A stretch of 64,000 nt of DNA from Haloplanus rubicundus (GTDB lineage: Archaea > Halobacteriota > Halobacteria > Halobacteriales > Haloferacaceae), in the NCBI RefSeq assembly GCF_003342675.1, contig NZ_CP031148.1:2046001-2110000 (forward strand). Reading direction: 5' to 3'. Position numbers and translations under genes: made by a program. This document shows, in pieces, positions 50,791 to 60,817 of this stretch. Under the pieces are notes generated by a model. The model saw only the letters and a program-made list of their open reading frames with translations, was not told the origin of the DNA and made no database searches. The first letter of the stretch is position 1. Every line of letters starts with the position of its first letter.

Positions 50791-51890
50791 GCCTCGCGGG
50801 GGAACGGATCGGTCCCGGCTTCGCCTGGCTCGGCGGACTCGTCGGCCAAGCAGTCGTCGAGGGCGGCCGTGATCGCGTCGGCGTCGAGGTGCCGACCGAT
50901 GATCACGAGCCGCGTCGCCGGATCGTCCACGCCCCACTCGCCGATCGGCCCGGCCTGAACGGCGGGACCGGCCTGGCTCACGCCGAGGACGGTCTCGGGA
51001 CGGCTCGCGATCCATGCGAACCCCTTCAGCCGGACCACGTCGCCCTCCCACTCGTCGAGCCAGGCGTCGAAGTGGTCGGCGTCGAAGGGTCGCTCCCGGC
51101 GGTAGACGAACGACTCGACGCCGTGGGCGGCGGCTGCGGGCCGGTCGCCGTGGTCGTGACTGTGACTGTCGTCCGCGGCCTCGGCCTCGGCGAGTGCCCG
51201 CTTCCACCCCTGCCGTCGCCGGGCCTCCTCGAAGTCGAACAGGCCGGTCCCGAGAACCGCACCTGGGTCGACCTCGGAGTAGGTCGTCCGACGAAGCTCC
51301 GCCCGGGGCTGGAGCTCCCTTATCGCCGCCTCGACGGCGTCGAGTTCCTCGTCCGGAACCATGTCACACTTGTTCAACAGGAGCACGTCACAGAACTCGA
51401 TCTGGTCGACGAGCACCTCGGTCAGCGGTCGTTCGGGTGCCGGCGCCGCGTCCGGGAGCGACTCGGCCGGGTCGAACGCCTTCCAGAACCCGTAGGCGTC
51501 GATCACCGAAACGGTGGTGTCGAGGCGGACGTTCTCGGGTGGTCCGGTCCCGTCGGTGCCCTCGGTCAGCGTCCGGGCGATGGGGATGGGTTCGCTGATG
51601 CCCGAGGCCTCGATAACGAGGTAGTCGAAGGACCGCTCCTCGGCCAGTCGAGTCACCTCCGTCACGAGGTCGTCTCCGAGGCGACAGCAGATACAGCCGT
51701 TCGAGAGGTCGATCACGCCGTCGTCGGTCTCCGCCGACAGCAGTTCGGCGTCGACGTTCACCTCACCCATGTCGTTGACGAGGACGGCGATGCGGCGGTC
51801 CCCCGGATCGTTCAGAAGGCGGTTGACCAGCGTCGTCTTCCCGGCGCCGAGCGGACCGCTGATGACCGTCGTCGGAATCGGAGGCGTCAT
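50787..51890 (-). CDS. CobW/COG0523-family GTPase, putative metallochaperone
   Basis: 367 aa from [20 protein letters not shown]; an ATG at 51920 would add ten residues and is also possible. Walker [10 protein letters not shown], the metal-binding CxCC motif in [12 protein letters not shown], the switch/Walker B region [21 protein letters not shown] (GTP specificity) and the C-terminal CobW_C domain ([40 protein letters not shown]). A His-rich loop [12 protein letters not shown] (about residues 248-259) suggests Zn2+ or Ni2+ delivery. It is divergent from trpB. No cobalamin genes nearby. Confidence 0.9.
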   Translation of the reverse strand: MTPPIPTTVISGPLGAGKTTLVNRLLNDPGDRRIAVLVNDMGEVNVDAELLSAETDDGVIDLSNGCICCRLGDDLVTEVTRLAEERSFDYLVIEASGISEPIPIARTLTEGTDGTGPPENVRLDTTVSVIDAYGFWKAFDPAESLPDAAPAPERPLTEVLVDQIEFCDVLLLNKCDMVPDEELDAVEAAIRELQPRAELRRTTYSEVDPGAVLGTGLFDFEEARRRQGWKRALAEAEAADDSHSHDHGDRPAAAAHGVESFVYRRERPFDADHFDAWLDEWEGDVVRLKGFAWIASRPETVLGVSQAGPAVQAGPIGEWGVDDPATRLVIIGRHLDADAITAALDDCLADESAEPGEAGTDPFPREA

Positions 51891-52006
51891 GTGAGTTCGA
51901 CTCACGGGATCGATCGTCATCAACCCCCCGCAGTCCAGCCGACGAGTTACCGACGTTGGTCGTCGATCGGCGATCGGTGGCTGTCGAACTCCACGCAATC
52001 GACGGG

Positions 52007-52022
52007 AAGGATTTTAGATACT
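52007..52022 (+). promoter_or_regulatory. TATA element of trpB
   Basis: GGATTTTAGATAC (52009-52021), 22-34 bases before the ATG at 52043; consistent with a leaderless transcript. Confidence 0.55.
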
Positions 52023-52042
52023 CGGGCGAGCATCGACCGAGC

Positions 52043-53197
52043 ATGTCCGACGGAGAGTTCGCCGGCTACGGCGGTCGGCACGTCCCCGAAGCGCTCGAAG
52101 AGCCCCTCGCACACCTCGCGGCCGCGTACGACGAGGTGGCGACGACCGAGTCGTTCCGAAACGACCTCCGACACCTCCTGGAGACGTTCGCCGGCCGCCC
52201 GACGCCGATCTTCCACGCCGAGACGCTGAGCGAGCGCTACGGCGCCGACATCTACCTGAAGCGGGAGGACCTGCTCCACGGCGGCGCCCACAAGATCAAC
52301 AACACGCTCGGCCAGGCCTTGCTCGCGAAGCGGGCCGGTAAGTCCCGTCTCATCGCCGAGACGGGCGCCGGCCAACACGGCACCGCGACGGCGATGGTCG
52401 GCGCCCTCCTCGATCTCGATACGGAGATTTACATGGGCAAAAAGGACGTGGAGCGCCAGAAGATGAACGTCTTCCGGATGCGACTCATGGGCGCGACGGT
52501 CAACGAGGTGACCCGCGGCGGCGCGGGCCTCGCCGACGCCGTCGACGCCGCGTTGGAGGACATGGCGGCGAACGTCGACGACACCCACTACCTCGTCGGG
52601 AGCGTCGTCGGCCCCGATCCGTTCCCGCGGATGGTTCGTGACTTCCAGTCGGTCATCGGCGACGAGGCGCGCGAACAGATGCTCGACCGGATCGGCGAAC
52701 TCCCCGACGCGGCGGTGGCCTGCGTCGGCGGGGGGTCGAACGCCATCGGTCTGTTCTACCCCTTCCGCGACGACGACGTGGCCTTCTACGGCGCCGAGGG
52801 CGGCGGCGAAGGAGAGGGATCGGGCCGCCACGCCGCGCCCCTCGCCGAGGGCGAGGACGAGGTGATCCACGGGATGAAGACACGCGTCATCGGCGAGGAG
52901 ACGGAGGTCCACTCGGTGTCGGCGGGTCTGGACTACCCCGGCGTCGGCCCCGAACACGCCATGTACCGGGCGAGCGGGCGGGCGGAGTACACCGCCGTCA
53001 CCGACGAGGAGGCGCTCGCCGCCTTCCGCGAACTCGCCGAAGCCGAGGGGATCATCCCCGCCCTCGAATCGAGCCACGGCGTCGCCCTCGCGACGCAACT
53101 CGCCGAAACGGGCGACCACGACACCATCCTCGTGAACCTCTCCGGTCGCGGCGACAAGGACATGGAGACGGCGGCGACGCAGTTCGACCTCGGGTAG
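52043..53197 (+). CDS. trpB: tryptophan synthase beta chain
   Basis: 384 aa PLP enzyme joining indole and serine. The PLP lysine is in [20 protein letters not shown] (about residue 85); the catalytic glutamate in [20 protein letters not shown] (about 107); the phosphate loop is [17 protein letters not shown] (about 230); GYPGVGPEH-like [20 protein letters not shown] follows. This is the normal TrpB1-like length and not the longer TrpB2. The gene stands alone; in many relatives trpB lies between trpC and trpA, so the rest of the pathway must be elsewhere. Confidence 0.94.
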   Translation: MSDGEFAGYGGRHVPEALEEPLAHLAAAYDEVATTESFRNDLRHLLETFAGRPTPIFHAETLSERYGADIYLKREDLLHGGAHKINNTLGQALLAKRAGKSRLIAETGAGQHGTATAMVGALLDLDTEIYMGKKDVERQKMNVFRMRLMGATVNEVTRGGAGLADAVDAALEDMAANVDDTHYLVGSVVGPDPFPRMVRDFQSVIGDEAREQMLDRIGELPDAAVACVGGGSNAIGLFYPFRDDDVAFYGAEGGGEGEGSGRHAAPLAEGEDEVIHGMKTRVIGEETEVHSVSAGLDYPGVGPEHAMYRASGRAEYTAVTDEEALAAFRELAEAEGIIPALESSHGVALATQLAETGDHDTILVNLSGRGDKDMETAATQFDLG

Positions 53198-53250
53198 TCG
53201 CGGGCGGTTGCGGACCGGCGTCACTGTGACCCGCACCAATCGATGCCGAC

Positions 53251-53264
53251 ACATTTAAATATTC
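53251..53264 (+). promoter_or_regulatory. TATA element of tfb
   Basis: ACATTTAAATATTC (53251-53264), about 50-64 bases upstream of the tfb ATG; the best TATA match of the window. The leader would be about 30 bases. Confidence 0.6.
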
Positions 53265-53314
53265 GGCTGCAATCACGTTCTGTATAGAGCCGTTTTGCTC
53301 ACTGATACAAACCA

Positions 53315-54301
53315 ATGACCGATAGCGTACGCGGTTACACGACCGAGCGCTCGCGCGCGCGCGAGAGCGAAGACGAGACCGAGAGCACCGAGGAGGGCGA
53401 ACAGCTTCGCTGTCCGGAGTGCGGTGGACAGCTCGCTACGGACACCGAACACGGCGAAACCGTCTGTGCCGACTGTGGCCTGGTCGTCGAGGAGGACGAA
53501 ATCGACCACGGCCCCGAGTGGCGCGCCTTCGACTCCAAGGAGAAAGACCAGAAATCGCGAGTCGGCGCGCCGACGACCCAGATGATGCACGACAAGGGGC
53601 TGTCGACGAACATCGGCTGGCAGGACAAGGACGCCTACGGCAAGACGCTCTCCTCGCGCCAGCGCGAGAAGATGCAGCGTCTCCGCACCTGGAACGAGCG
53701 GTTCCGGACCCGGGACTCGAAGGAGCGGAACCTGAAGCAGGCACTCGGCGAAATCGACCGGATGGCCTCCGCGCTCGGTCTCCCCGAGAACGTCCGCGAG
53801 ACGGCGTCGGTCATCTACCGACGCGCGCTCTCGGACGACCTGCTCCCCGGCCGCTCCATCGAGGGTGTCGCCACGAGCGCCCTCTACGCCGCCGCGCGAC
53901 AGGCGGGCACGCCCCGCTCACTCGACGAAATCGCCACCGTCTCCCGCGTCGACAAGGACGAAATCGCGCGGACGTACCGCTACGTCGTCCGCGAACTCGG
54001 CCTCGAAATCCAGCCCGCGGACCCCGAGCAGTACGTCCCCCGCTTCGCCTCCGAACTCGACCTCTCGGACGAGTCGGAGCGACGGGCGCGTGACCTGCTG
54101 AAGACGGCGAAAGATCAGGGCGTCCACAGCGGCAAGAGTCCGGTCGGCCTCGCGGCCGCCGCCATCTACGCCGCGGCCCTCCTCACGAACGAGAAGGTGA
54201 CCCAGAGCGAAGTGAGCGAGGTGGCGAACATCTCCGAGGTGACGATTCGCAACCGCTACCACGAACTGCTCGAAGCCGAAGAGCAGATTCAGGTTCCCTG
54301 A
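53315..54301 (+). CDS. tfb: transcription initiation factor IIB (TFB)
   Basis: 328 aa. An N-terminal zinc ribbon at residues about 33-57 (CPECGGQLATDTEHGETVCA, then DCG), the B-reader/linker DHGPEWRAFDSKEKDQKSRV and GAPTTQMMHDKGLSTNIGWQ, then two cyclin repeats: LGEIDRMASALGLPENVRET plus ASVIYRRALSDDLLPGRSIE, and ELDLSDESERRARDLLKTAK plus SPVGLAAAAIYAAALLTNEK. A C-terminal helix-turn-helix (QSEVSEVANISEVTIRNRYH) contacts the BRE. A 25-residue acidic N-terminal tail precedes the ribbon. Haloarchaea carry several TFBs; this is a complete, canonical one. Confidence 0.96.
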   Translation: MTDSVRGYTTERSRARESEDETESTEEGEQLRCPECGGQLATDTEHGETVCADCGLVVEEDEIDHGPEWRAFDSKEKDQKSRVGAPTTQMMHDKGLSTNIGWQDKDAYGKTLSSRQREKMQRLRTWNERFRTRDSKERNLKQALGEIDRMASALGLPENVRETASVIYRRALSDDLLPGRSIEGVATSALYAAARQAGTPRSLDEIATVSRVDKDEIARTYRYVVRELGLEIQPADPEQYVPRFASELDLSDESERRARDLLKTAKDQGVHSGKSPVGLAAAAIYAAALLTNEKVTQSEVSEVANISEVTIRNRYHELLEAEEQIQVP

Positions 54302-54311
54302 CTTCCCTCTT

Positions 54312-54458
54312 CTACCCACGTTCGACCGTCACCGACGCGTCCGGTGGGACGGTAATGGTCGTCTCCTCGCTCGAGAGATCTATCTCTATCGTTCCCATCG
54401 ACGACTCGACGGGGACGGTACGGTCCATCCGGCCGTCCCTGATGCGTACGTAGCTCAC
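54312..54458 (-). CDS. small acidic/beta-rich protein, function unknown
   Basis: 48 aa from GTG: MSYVRIRDGRMDRTVPVESS, then MGTIEIDLSSEETTITVPPD, ending ASVTVERG. It has a regular alternation of hydrophobic and polar residues expected for a small beta sheet and the Asp/Glu/Thr-rich codon use of haloarchaeal genes. It is convergent with tfb (10 bases between stops) and divergent from the nudix gene. No homologue is recalled. I consider it probable but not certain. Confidence 0.5.
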   Translation of the reverse strand: MSYVRIRDGRMDRTVPVESSMGTIEIDLSSEETTITVPPDASVTVERG

Positions 54459-54546
54459 GGTGGAGGGCACCGACCGAAGTACTGGCGTGATGCGTCAAAA
54501 AGGTACGCGTCGGAAGGCGGATACGTCCGGCGGTCCAGAGCCGACC

Positions 54547-55020
54547 ATGGAGACGACGCGACATTTCACTGCGACGATATACCTCGTCGCGGACGGGGCG
54601 ACGGCGCTCCACGAACATCCGGGCCTCGGCATCCGCCTGCCGCCCGGCGGCCACGTCGACCGCGCGGAACTCCCCCACGAGGCGGCGCTTCGCGAGGCGA
54701 CCGAGGAGACGGGGCTGGAGCCGACGCTTCTGGCCGAGGGCGACGACGTGCGCTCGGAGACGGCACGGGCCATCCCCCGCCCCCGGCACCTGATGCTCGC
54801 GGACGTGAACGTCTGTGACGGCGAGGTCGGCCACCAGCACGTCGACCACGTCTACTACGCCACCGTCGACGACCGGACCATCGACCCCGCGCCGGGCGAA
54901 CCGGGGCCGGCAGCGTGGGCGTGGTACGACCGGGACGACCTGCGCGACGCCGACGTGGACGCCGACGTGCGACAGTTGGGCATCGAGGCCATCGAGACGG
55001 CGGCCCGGAAACGCGCATGA
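54547..55020 (+). CDS. NUDIX hydrolase
   Basis: 157 aa. The Nudix box reads GGHVDRAELPHEAALREATE then ETGLEP (about residues 38-63): G-x5-E-x7-REuxEExGu, all key residues present. The rest follows the fold: TATIYLVADGATALHEHPGL at the start and DHVYYATVDDRTIDPAPGEP later. Substrate (nucleoside diphosphate derivative or other) cannot be told. Start at METTRHFTA, where the family fold begins. It overlaps the methyltransferase gene by 4 bases. Confidence 0.9.
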   Translation: METTRHFTATIYLVADGATALHEHPGLGIRLPPGGHVDRAELPHEAALREATEETGLEPTLLAEGDDVRSETARAIPRPRHLMLADVNVCDGEVGHQHVDHVYYATVDDRTIDPAPGEPGPAAWAWYDRDDLRDADVDADVRQLGIEAIETAARKRA

Positions 55021-55667
55021 GCGACGAGAAACGCGGGGTTCGACGGGTCTTCGACGAAATCGCCGCCGACTTCGCGCGGACGCGCCAGCGCCCGTGGCCG
55101 GAGATAGAGGCCTTCGTCGAGGACGTCCCGGGCGGCGACGTCGCCCTCGATATCGGCTGTGGGAACGGGCGCAACGTCCCGCTGTTGGTCGGGGCGTGTT
55201 CGCGCGTCGTCGGCGTCGACTTCTCGCGGGAACTCCTCGCCATCGCCCGCACGGACAACCCCGACGCCGCGTTCGTCTGTGGCGACGGCACGCACCTCCC
55301 GATCACGGCGGGCGTCGCCGACGTGGCGCTCTGTGTGGCCGTGTTGCACCACCTCCCCTCGACCGGGGAGCGGGCCGCGCTCCTCGACGAACTCGGCCGC
55401 GCCCTCGCCCCGGGCGGACGAGCCTTGCTCAGCGTCTGGGCCATCGAACATTCGGCGTTCGACGGCGAGCGGGACGAGATCAGGGCGAACGACAACGACA
55501 CCTACGTCCCGTGGACGGCCGACGACGGGTCGACCCACGACCGGTTCTACCACATCTTCGAGCGCGATGAACTGCGGGCACTGCTCGACGCGTCGCCGCT
55601 CGGCGTCGAGCGGCTGGACCTTTTGAACGGGAACTACTACGCGCGCCTCGTCGCCCCGGAGGGGTGA
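55017..55667 (+). CDS. class I methyltransferase (Trm9/ALKBH8-like tRNA wobble methyltransferase candidate)
   Basis: 216 aa. RVFDEIAADFARTRQRPWPE opens the protein as in Trm9; motif I is ALDIGCGNGRNVPLL (about residues 43-57), then VVGVDFSRELLAIAR, CGDGTHLPITAGVADVAL, AVLHHLPSTGERAALLDEL and GGRALLSVWAIEH. The late DNDTYVPWTADDGSTHDRFY with FERDELRALLDA matches the Trm9/ALKBH8 methyltransferase domain, which methylates the carboxymethyl group on wobble uridine. The exact target in archaea is unproven. Coupled to the nudix gene. Confidence 0.85.
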   Translation: MSDEKRGVRRVFDEIAADFARTRQRPWPEIEAFVEDVPGGDVALDIGCGNGRNVPLLVGACSRVVGVDFSRELLAIARTDNPDAAFVCGDGTHLPITAGVADVALCVAVLHHLPSTGERAALLDELGRALAPGGRALLSVWAIEHSAFDGERDEIRANDNDTYVPWTADDGSTHDRFYHIFERDELRALLDASPLGVERLDLLNGNYYARLVAPEG

Positions 55668-55687
55668 CGACGGGCGCGCGCGGCGGC

Positions 55688-56380
55688 CTACAGCAGGTCG
55701 CCGAGCGCGCGGACGAGTCGGCGTTTCGCGCCGCCGGCGGCCTGTCGGAAGCTGATGCGCCACGGCGTGCGCCGACCGACGACGCTCGTCCGGCCGTCGG
55801 CGACGGCGGCGAGGATGCTCTCGGCCGTCCGCTCGTCGGCGTCGACTTCGGTGACCGCCTGCCCGACCATCTCGGCGATGTGGGCGTCGCTGCCGGCGGT
55901 CATGGGGAGGTCGTGGAAGGCGGCGAACCGCTCGGCCTTGCGGTTGGAGCGGCCGGTGAGCAGCCGGGAGTTGTACACCTCGATGGCGTCGGCGCTGGCG
56001 AGCGTCTCGGCCGAGATGTGGGGGGCAACGCCGTGACGCGATGCCTGGAAGGGATGGGGAACGACGGCGATGCCGCCCGCCTCGTGGATGCGGTCGAGTG
56101 TCGCCTCGAACGAGAGGCCGGCGGGCACCAGCTCGTCGACACCGAGGGCGAGGACGTGGCCGACGGCGGTCGTGATCTCCATGCCGGGAATGCCGATCAG
56201 ACCGTACTCCGGGGCCATCTCGACCGCGTCGAGGCTGGCGTCTATCTCGTCGTGGTCGGTGACGGCGATGGCGTCGAGACCCACGGAGGCCGCCTGTTCG
56301 AGCAGGTGATCGACCGGATCCCGCCCGTCGTGGGACAGCGACGAGTGCGTGTGCAACTCGACCGATAACACACGCGTCAC
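55688..56380 (-). CDS. PHP-domain metal-dependent phosphoesterase
   Basis: 230 aa. PHP motifs: [15 protein letters not shown] (residues about 9-22), [12 protein letters not shown] (about 38-47), [23 protein letters not shown] (about 57-76) with GMEI, and [15 protein letters not shown] (about 104-116), plus [11 protein letters not shown] (about 163). All metal-binding His, Asp and Glu positions are present. Homologous to small RNase AM/3',5'-nucleoside bisphosphate phosphatase-like proteins; the substrate is unknown. It stands alone, divergent from purL. Confidence 0.88.
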   Translation of the reverse strand: MTRVLSVELHTHSSLSHDGRDPVDHLLEQAASVGLDAIAVTDHDEIDASLDAVEMAPEYGLIGIPGMEITTAVGHVLALGVDELVPAGLSFEATLDRIHEAGGIAVVPHPFQASRHGVAPHISAETLASADAIEVYNSRLLTGRSNRKAERFAAFHDLPMTAGSDAHIAEMVGQAVTEVDADERTAESILAAVADGRTSVVGRRTPWRISFRQAAGGAKRRLVRALGDLL

Positions 56381-56426
56381 GTCGGTACGGGCGGTAAAAA
56401 GGGCGCCGATCCTCCGGGACCCGCCG

Positions 56427-56442
56427 ATGGAAAGACATTACC
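56427..56442 (+). promoter_or_regulatory. TATA-like element of purL
   Basis: GAAAGACATTACC (about 56428-56440), 28-40 bases before the purL ATG. Confidence 0.35.
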
Positions 56443-56467
56443 TCCACAGCGTGAAAGACGGGGACGA

Positions 56468-58588
56468 ATGAGCCTGTCCGATCCGGACCACGAACTCGTC
56501 GCCGCCGAACTCGGGCGGGACCCCACGCCCGCCGAGGCGGCGCTCTTCGAGAACCTCTGGAGCGAACACTGCGCCTACCGGTCGTCCCGGCCCCTGCTGT
56601 CGGCGTTCGACAGCGAGGCCGACCAGGTGGTCGTCGGCCCCGGCGACGACGCCGCCGTCGTGTCCCTGCCCACCTACGGCGACGACGCCGCGGAGACGTA
56701 CGTCGCCATGGGCATCGAGAGCCACAACCACCCCTCCTACGTCGACCCCTACGACGGCGCCGCGACGGGCGTCGGCGGCATCGTCCGCGACATCCTCTCG
56801 ATGGGTGCCTACCCCATCGCGCTGACCGACTCGCTGTACTTCGGCGGGTTCGACCGCGAACACTCCCGGTACCTCTTCGAAGGGGTCGTCGAGGGCATCG
56901 CGGACTACGGCAACGCCATCGGCGTGCCCACCGTGGGGGGAAGCGTCGAATTCCACGACGACTACGAGGGGAACCCGCTGGTGAACGTCGCCTGCGTCGG
57001 CCTCGTGACGCCGGATCGGCTGGTCACCGCGGAGGCGAAGACGCCGGGCAACAAACTCGTCCTCGTCGGCAACGCCACCGGCCGCGACGGCCTCGGCGGC
57101 GCTTCCTTCGCCAGCGAGGATCTGAGCGAGGACGCCGAAACCGAGGACCGCCCAGCGGTGCAGGTGGGCGATCCCTACACCGAGAAGCTCCTCATCGAGG
57201 CCAACGAGGCGCTCGTCGACGAGAACCTGATCCGCGCGGCCCGTGACCTCGGCGCCGCCGGTCTGGGCGGCGCCTCAAGCGAACTCGTCGCCAAAGGGGG
57301 GCTGGGCGCTCACATCGAACTCGACCGGGTCCACCAGCGCGAGCCGAACATGTCCGCGCTCGAAATCCTGCTCGCCGAGTCCCAGGAGCGGATGTGTTAC
57401 GAGGTACGCCCCGAGGACGTCGAACGCGTGCAGGAAATCGCCGACCGCTACGACCTCGGCTGTTCGGTCATCGGCGAGGTGCAGGAGGGGAACTACGTCT
57501 GTACCTTTGAAGACGAGACGGTCGTCGACGTGCCCGCCGAGTTCCTCGCCGACGGCGCACCGATGAACGACCTGCCGATGGAGGAGCCAGTCGAGGCGGC
57601 GCGTGACCTGCCCGACGCGGACCTCGAATCGGCGTTCGACGCCGTCGTCGGGAATCCGAACACGGCGAGCAAGGAATGGGTCTACCGCCAGTACGACCAC
57701 GAGGTGGGGACGCGGACGGCCCGGCGGCCGGGCGACGACGCGGCGATCATGGCGATCCGCGAGTCCGGAACGGGCCTCGCGCTCTCCGCGGGCGCGATTC
57801 CGGCGTGGACGGACGCCAACCCCTACGACGGCGCCCGCGCCGTCGCGCTGGAGAACGCGACCAACCTCGCGGCGAAGGGCGCCGTCCCCCACGCCGCCGT
57901 GGACTGTCTCAACGGCGGCAATCCCGAGAAACCCGACGTCTACGGCGGCTTCGGTGCCATCGTCGACGGGCTGGCGGACATGTGCCGTGACCTCTCGGTG
58001 CCCGTCGTCGGCGGCAACGTCTCGCTGTACAACGACTCCGTGGCCGGTCCCATCCCGCCGACGCCGACGGTGGCGATGATCGGCGTCCGCGAGGGCTACG
58101 ACGCCCCGCCCCTGACCGTCACCGGCGAGGGGAGTCTGCTGGAAGTCGGCGCTCGCGGCGGCGCACTCGGCGGCTCGACGTATCTCGCCACGCAGGACGG
58201 GAGCGACGGCTTCCCCGACCTGCCCGCGGACCCGACGGCAGCCGTCGACGCCGTCCGGGCGGTGGCCGACCTCGACTCGACGCTCGCGACCCACGACGTG
58301 AGCCACGGCGGTCTCGCGGTGACGCTCGCGGAAATGGTCGGGTCGGCGGGCATCAGCGCGGCGGTCGAGGACGCCGCGGCCCTGTTCGACGAGACGCCCG
58401 GGCGGGTCGTCGTCGAGACGACCGATCCGGCCGCGGTCGAAGCCGCCGCGGGCGACGTGCCCGTGCGGGACCTGGGCGCCGCGACGGCCAAGGCGGACCT
58501 GACCCTGTCGGTCGGCGACGAGCAACTCACGCGGGACGCCGACGGGATTCGCGGCCTGCGCGACGTGATCGACCGCGAACTGGAGTGA
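56468..58588 (+). CDS. purL: phosphoribosylformylglycinamidine synthase subunit II (PurL)
   Basis: 706 aa, the small-type PurL used with PurS and PurQ. Features: [13 protein letters not shown] (about residues 37-49), [20 protein letters not shown] (about 85-104) with the conserved [66 protein letters not shown] and [14 protein letters not shown]; the second half repeats the AIR-synthase-like fold ([26 protein letters not shown]). It makes FGAM from FGAR, glutamine-derived NH3 and ATP. PurQ and PurS are not in the window. Confidence 0.96.
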   Translation: MSLSDPDHELVAAELGRDPTPAEAALFENLWSEHCAYRSSRPLLSAFDSEADQVVVGPGDDAAVVSLPTYGDDAAETYVAMGIESHNHPSYVDPYDGAATGVGGIVRDILSMGAYPIALTDSLYFGGFDREHSRYLFEGVVEGIADYGNAIGVPTVGGSVEFHDDYEGNPLVNVACVGLVTPDRLVTAEAKTPGNKLVLVGNATGRDGLGGASFASEDLSEDAETEDRPAVQVGDPYTEKLLIEANEALVDENLIRAARDLGAAGLGGASSELVAKGGLGAHIELDRVHQREPNMSALEILLAESQERMCYEVRPEDVERVQEIADRYDLGCSVIGEVQEGNYVCTFEDETVVDVPAEFLADGAPMNDLPMEEPVEAARDLPDADLESAFDAVVGNPNTASKEWVYRQYDHEVGTRTARRPGDDAAIMAIRESGTGLALSAGAIPAWTDANPYDGARAVALENATNLAAKGAVPHAAVDCLNGGNPEKPDVYGGFGAIVDGLADMCRDLSVPVVGGNVSLYNDSVAGPIPPTPTVAMIGVREGYDAPPLTVTGEGSLLEVGARGGALGGSTYLATQDGSDGFPDLPADPTAAVDAVRAVADLDSTLATHDVSHGGLAVTLAEMVGSAGISAAVEDAAALFDETPGRVVVETTDPAAVEAAAGDVPVRDLGAATAKADLTLSVGDEQLTRDADGIRGLRDVIDRELE

Positions 58589-58589
58589 G

Positions 58590-58763
58590 TTAGAACAGCA
58601 ACGGGACGCCGAACGTCACCGCGAGACCGACGAGCAGGACGACGAAGCCGATGCCGACCTGTCCGGTCGTGAACTCTTGCATGGGCGACGTGACGCGTCC
58701 CTCTTCGTCCTCTCCGTGCGGGTGATGCTCGTGATCCGCGTGGTCGTCGTCGTGGTCGGTCAT
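58590..58763 (-). CDS. small single-TM protein with His/Asp-rich N-terminus
   Basis: 57 aa from MTDHDDDHADHEHHPHGEDE. The first 20 residues hold seven histidines and many Asp/Glu, which could bind divalent metals. Then a conserved-looking stretch RVTSPMQEFTTGQVGIG leads into one helix (FVVLLVGLAVTFGVPLLF) that ends the protein. I recall such tiny proteins as a widespread haloarchaeal family of unknown function. One base separates its stop from the purL stop (convergent). Confidence 0.75.
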   Translation of the reverse strand: MTDHDDDHADHEHHPHGEDEEGRVTSPMQEFTTGQVGIGFVVLLVGLAVTFGVPLLF

Positions 58764-58853
58764 ACGCCTCCGTCGGACGCGGCCGTACAAAAATACACCT
58801 CATCCTCGACACCGGGCGGCTTTTGACCGCCCCCGGCGTAGCCGGCGATACGG

Positions 58854-59669
58854 ATGGCCGTAACCAAGCGAATCATTCCCTGTATCGACGTGGACATCGA
58901 CGAGGACGGCGAGGCGGCCGTCTACACGGGCGTCAACTTCGAGGACCTGAAATACACCGGCGACCCGGTCGAGATGGCCCGCGAGTACAACGCGGCGGGC
59001 GCCGACGAGTTCGTCTTCCTCGACATCACGGCCAGCGCGGAGGGGCGCGAGACGATGCTCCACGTCGTCGAGCAGATCGCGGACGAGGTGTTCATCCCCC
59101 TGACCGTCGGCGGCGGCATCCGCACCCGCGACGACGTCAAGGAGACGCTCCGGGCCGGCGCGGACAAGGTGTCGATCAACACGGCGGCCATCGAGAATCC
59201 CGACCTGGTCGACGCGGGCGCCGCGGCCTTCGGCAGCCAGTGCATCGTCATCAGCGTCGACGCGCGCCGGCGCTACGACGAGCAGGGGGAACACTACGAG
59301 GAAGTCGACGGCGAGTCCTGCTGGTTCGAGTGTACGATCAAGGGCGGCCGCGAGGGGACCGGCGTCGACGTGGTGGAGTGGGCGCGGGAGGTCGAATCCC
59401 GCGGCGCGGGCGAACTGTTCGTCAACTCCATCGACGCCGACGGGACGAAAGACGGCTACGACATCCCGCTGACCCGCGCGGTCTGCGAGAACGTCTCGAC
59501 GCCCGTCATCGCCTCCTCCGGCTGTGGTGGCCCGGAAGACGCCTACGAAGTGTTCACCGAAGCCGGCGCCGACGCGGCGCTCGCGGCCTCCATCTTCCAC
59601 TTCGACGAGTACTCCATTCGCGACGTGAAGGAGTACTTAGACGAGCGCGGCGTGCCGGTCCGACTGTAG
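58854..59669 (+). CDS. hisF: imidazole glycerol phosphate synthase subunit HisF
   Basis: 271 aa (beta/alpha)8 barrel, the cyclase subunit of histidine synthesis. N-terminal [20 protein letters not shown] and TGVNFEDL with the catalytic Asp of beta-1; [40 protein letters not shown] and [37 protein letters not shown] with the second catalytic Asp; [40 protein letters not shown]. Insertions after beta-1 and around residue 135 make it slightly longer than bacterial HisF. It lies alone, without hisH or other his genes. Confidence 0.95.
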   Translation: MAVTKRIIPCIDVDIDEDGEAAVYTGVNFEDLKYTGDPVEMAREYNAAGADEFVFLDITASAEGRETMLHVVEQIADEVFIPLTVGGGIRTRDDVKETLRAGADKVSINTAAIENPDLVDAGAAAFGSQCIVISVDARRRYDEQGEHYEEVDGESCWFECTIKGGREGTGVDVVEWAREVESRGAGELFVNSIDADGTKDGYDIPLTRAVCENVSTPVIASSGCGGPEDAYEVFTEAGADAALAASIFHFDEYSIRDVKEYLDERGVPVRL

Positions 59670-59709
59670 AACCGACAGAACTTACGGCCCCGCGTCGGCA
59701 GTCGATTCC

Positions 59710-60561
59710 GTGCAACCCATCTACCTCGTCTTCACCGGCGCGATGGTCCTCGCGTCGCTCGGCTGTCTGTGGGACGCGGTCGGTGATCGCGAGGGCTTGA
59801 CGCTCTACGCCACCGCCGTCGTCTACGGCCTGATCCTCGAAAAGCTGGTCATCGTCGCCTTCGGCGCCTACACCTACCCCGCCGAGGCGTACCTCTTCGA
59901 TGCCCTCGGGGTACCGCTGGCTATCGCCTTCGGCTGGTCGGCGGTCATCTACGCCGGGACGACCACCGCGCGGGCGTACGGCGTCCCGCTCCCCTCGCTG
60001 CCGGGCTTCGTCGCGCTCTACGCCCTCCACATCGACCTGTCGATGGACGCCATCGCCATTCGGGTGCCGTTCTGGACGTGGACGCCCCCGGGACCGTGGT
60101 TCGGGGTGCCGCTCGGCAACTTCTTCGGTTGGTTCGCCGTCGCCTTCCTCTTTGCCGGCTGGTTCGAACTCCTCCGGCGACGGGTCTCCCACCCGCTCGC
60201 GCTGGGCGGGGGGACGCTCGTCGCGGCGCTCGGCACGCTCCTCGTCGCGCTCGAACTCTGGACGACGTTCGTCGAGTCGGTGGCGCTCGGCGCGGGGATT
60301 CTGCTCGGCCTCGGTCTCCTCTCCGCGCTCGCACTCGTCCGGTGGTCGCCGACGTTCGCCGACCGGCCGGCGCGGAGCGCGGTGGCCGCGACGCTTCTAT
60401 TCCATCTGTTCTTCATCGGCATCTTCGTCGTCACGGGCACCCACCGGACGCTGCCGGTGCTTGGGGTCGTGAGCGTCGCGGCCCTGGGCGTCGGCGTCGG
60501 CGTGCACGCCCTGCCGGGGCGAGTGGAGAACCTTACGCGGCGGCGTCGAACGCGGCCATGA
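59710..60561 (+). CDS. carotenoid biosynthesis-like (DUF422/CruF-type) membrane protein
   Basis: 283 aa from GTG ([20 protein letters not shown]). Seven or so helices, with conserved polar spots in the middle: [38 protein letters not shown] and [40 protein letters not shown]. These match the DUF422/CruF family, which hydrates the end of lycopene-type C50 carotenoids such as bacterioruberin (family knowledge); no other carotenoid gene is nearby. Its last 29 bases overlap the 3' end of convergent rpoL. Confidence 0.82.
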   Translation: MQPIYLVFTGAMVLASLGCLWDAVGDREGLTLYATAVVYGLILEKLVIVAFGAYTYPAEAYLFDALGVPLAIAFGWSAVIYAGTTTARAYGVPLPSLPGFVALYALHIDLSMDAIAIRVPFWTWTPPGPWFGVPLGNFFGWFAVAFLFAGWFELLRRRVSHPLALGGGTLVAALGTLLVALELWTTFVESVALGAGILLGLGLLSALALVRWSPTFADRPARSAVAATLLFHLFFIGIFVVTGTHRTLPVLGVVSVAALGVGVGVHALPGRVENLTRRRRTRP

Positions 60562-60817
60562 AGTCGTCGGTGAGGTCCTGTACGCGACGGGAGGCGTCGG
60601 CCACCGCGTCGAGGGGGTCGGTGCCGGCTTCGGTCTTGACGGAGAGAATCGGATCGGTCTGACCGCCCGACTGTTCGGGGTTCATGTCGTACGTCGCCGC
60701 CATCACGCCGGCCGTCTCCAGCAACGCGCCCTTGAGGACGTTCATGAACGTGTGATCCTCGCCCGCGATCTCCATGCGGAGTTCCTCGTCGGTCTTCTCG
60801 ATGACCCGCAGTTCCAT
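60533..60817 (-). CDS. rpoL: DNA-directed RNA polymerase subunit L
   Basis: 94 aa. It matches archaeal RpoL (Rpb11 homologue): [40 protein letters not shown] (about residues 22-41) and [20 protein letters not shown]. RpoL pairs with RpoD at the start of polymerase assembly. Start at MELRVIEK by family and by a TATA-like element about 25-30 bases upstream; a longer frame has no similarity. Its 3' end overlaps the carotenoid-like gene by 29 bases. Confidence 0.95.
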   Translation of the reverse strand: MELRVIEKTDEELRMEIAGEDHTFMNVLKGALLETAGVMAATYDMNPEQSGGQTDPILSVKTEAGTDPLDAVADASRRVQDLTDDFMAAFDAAA

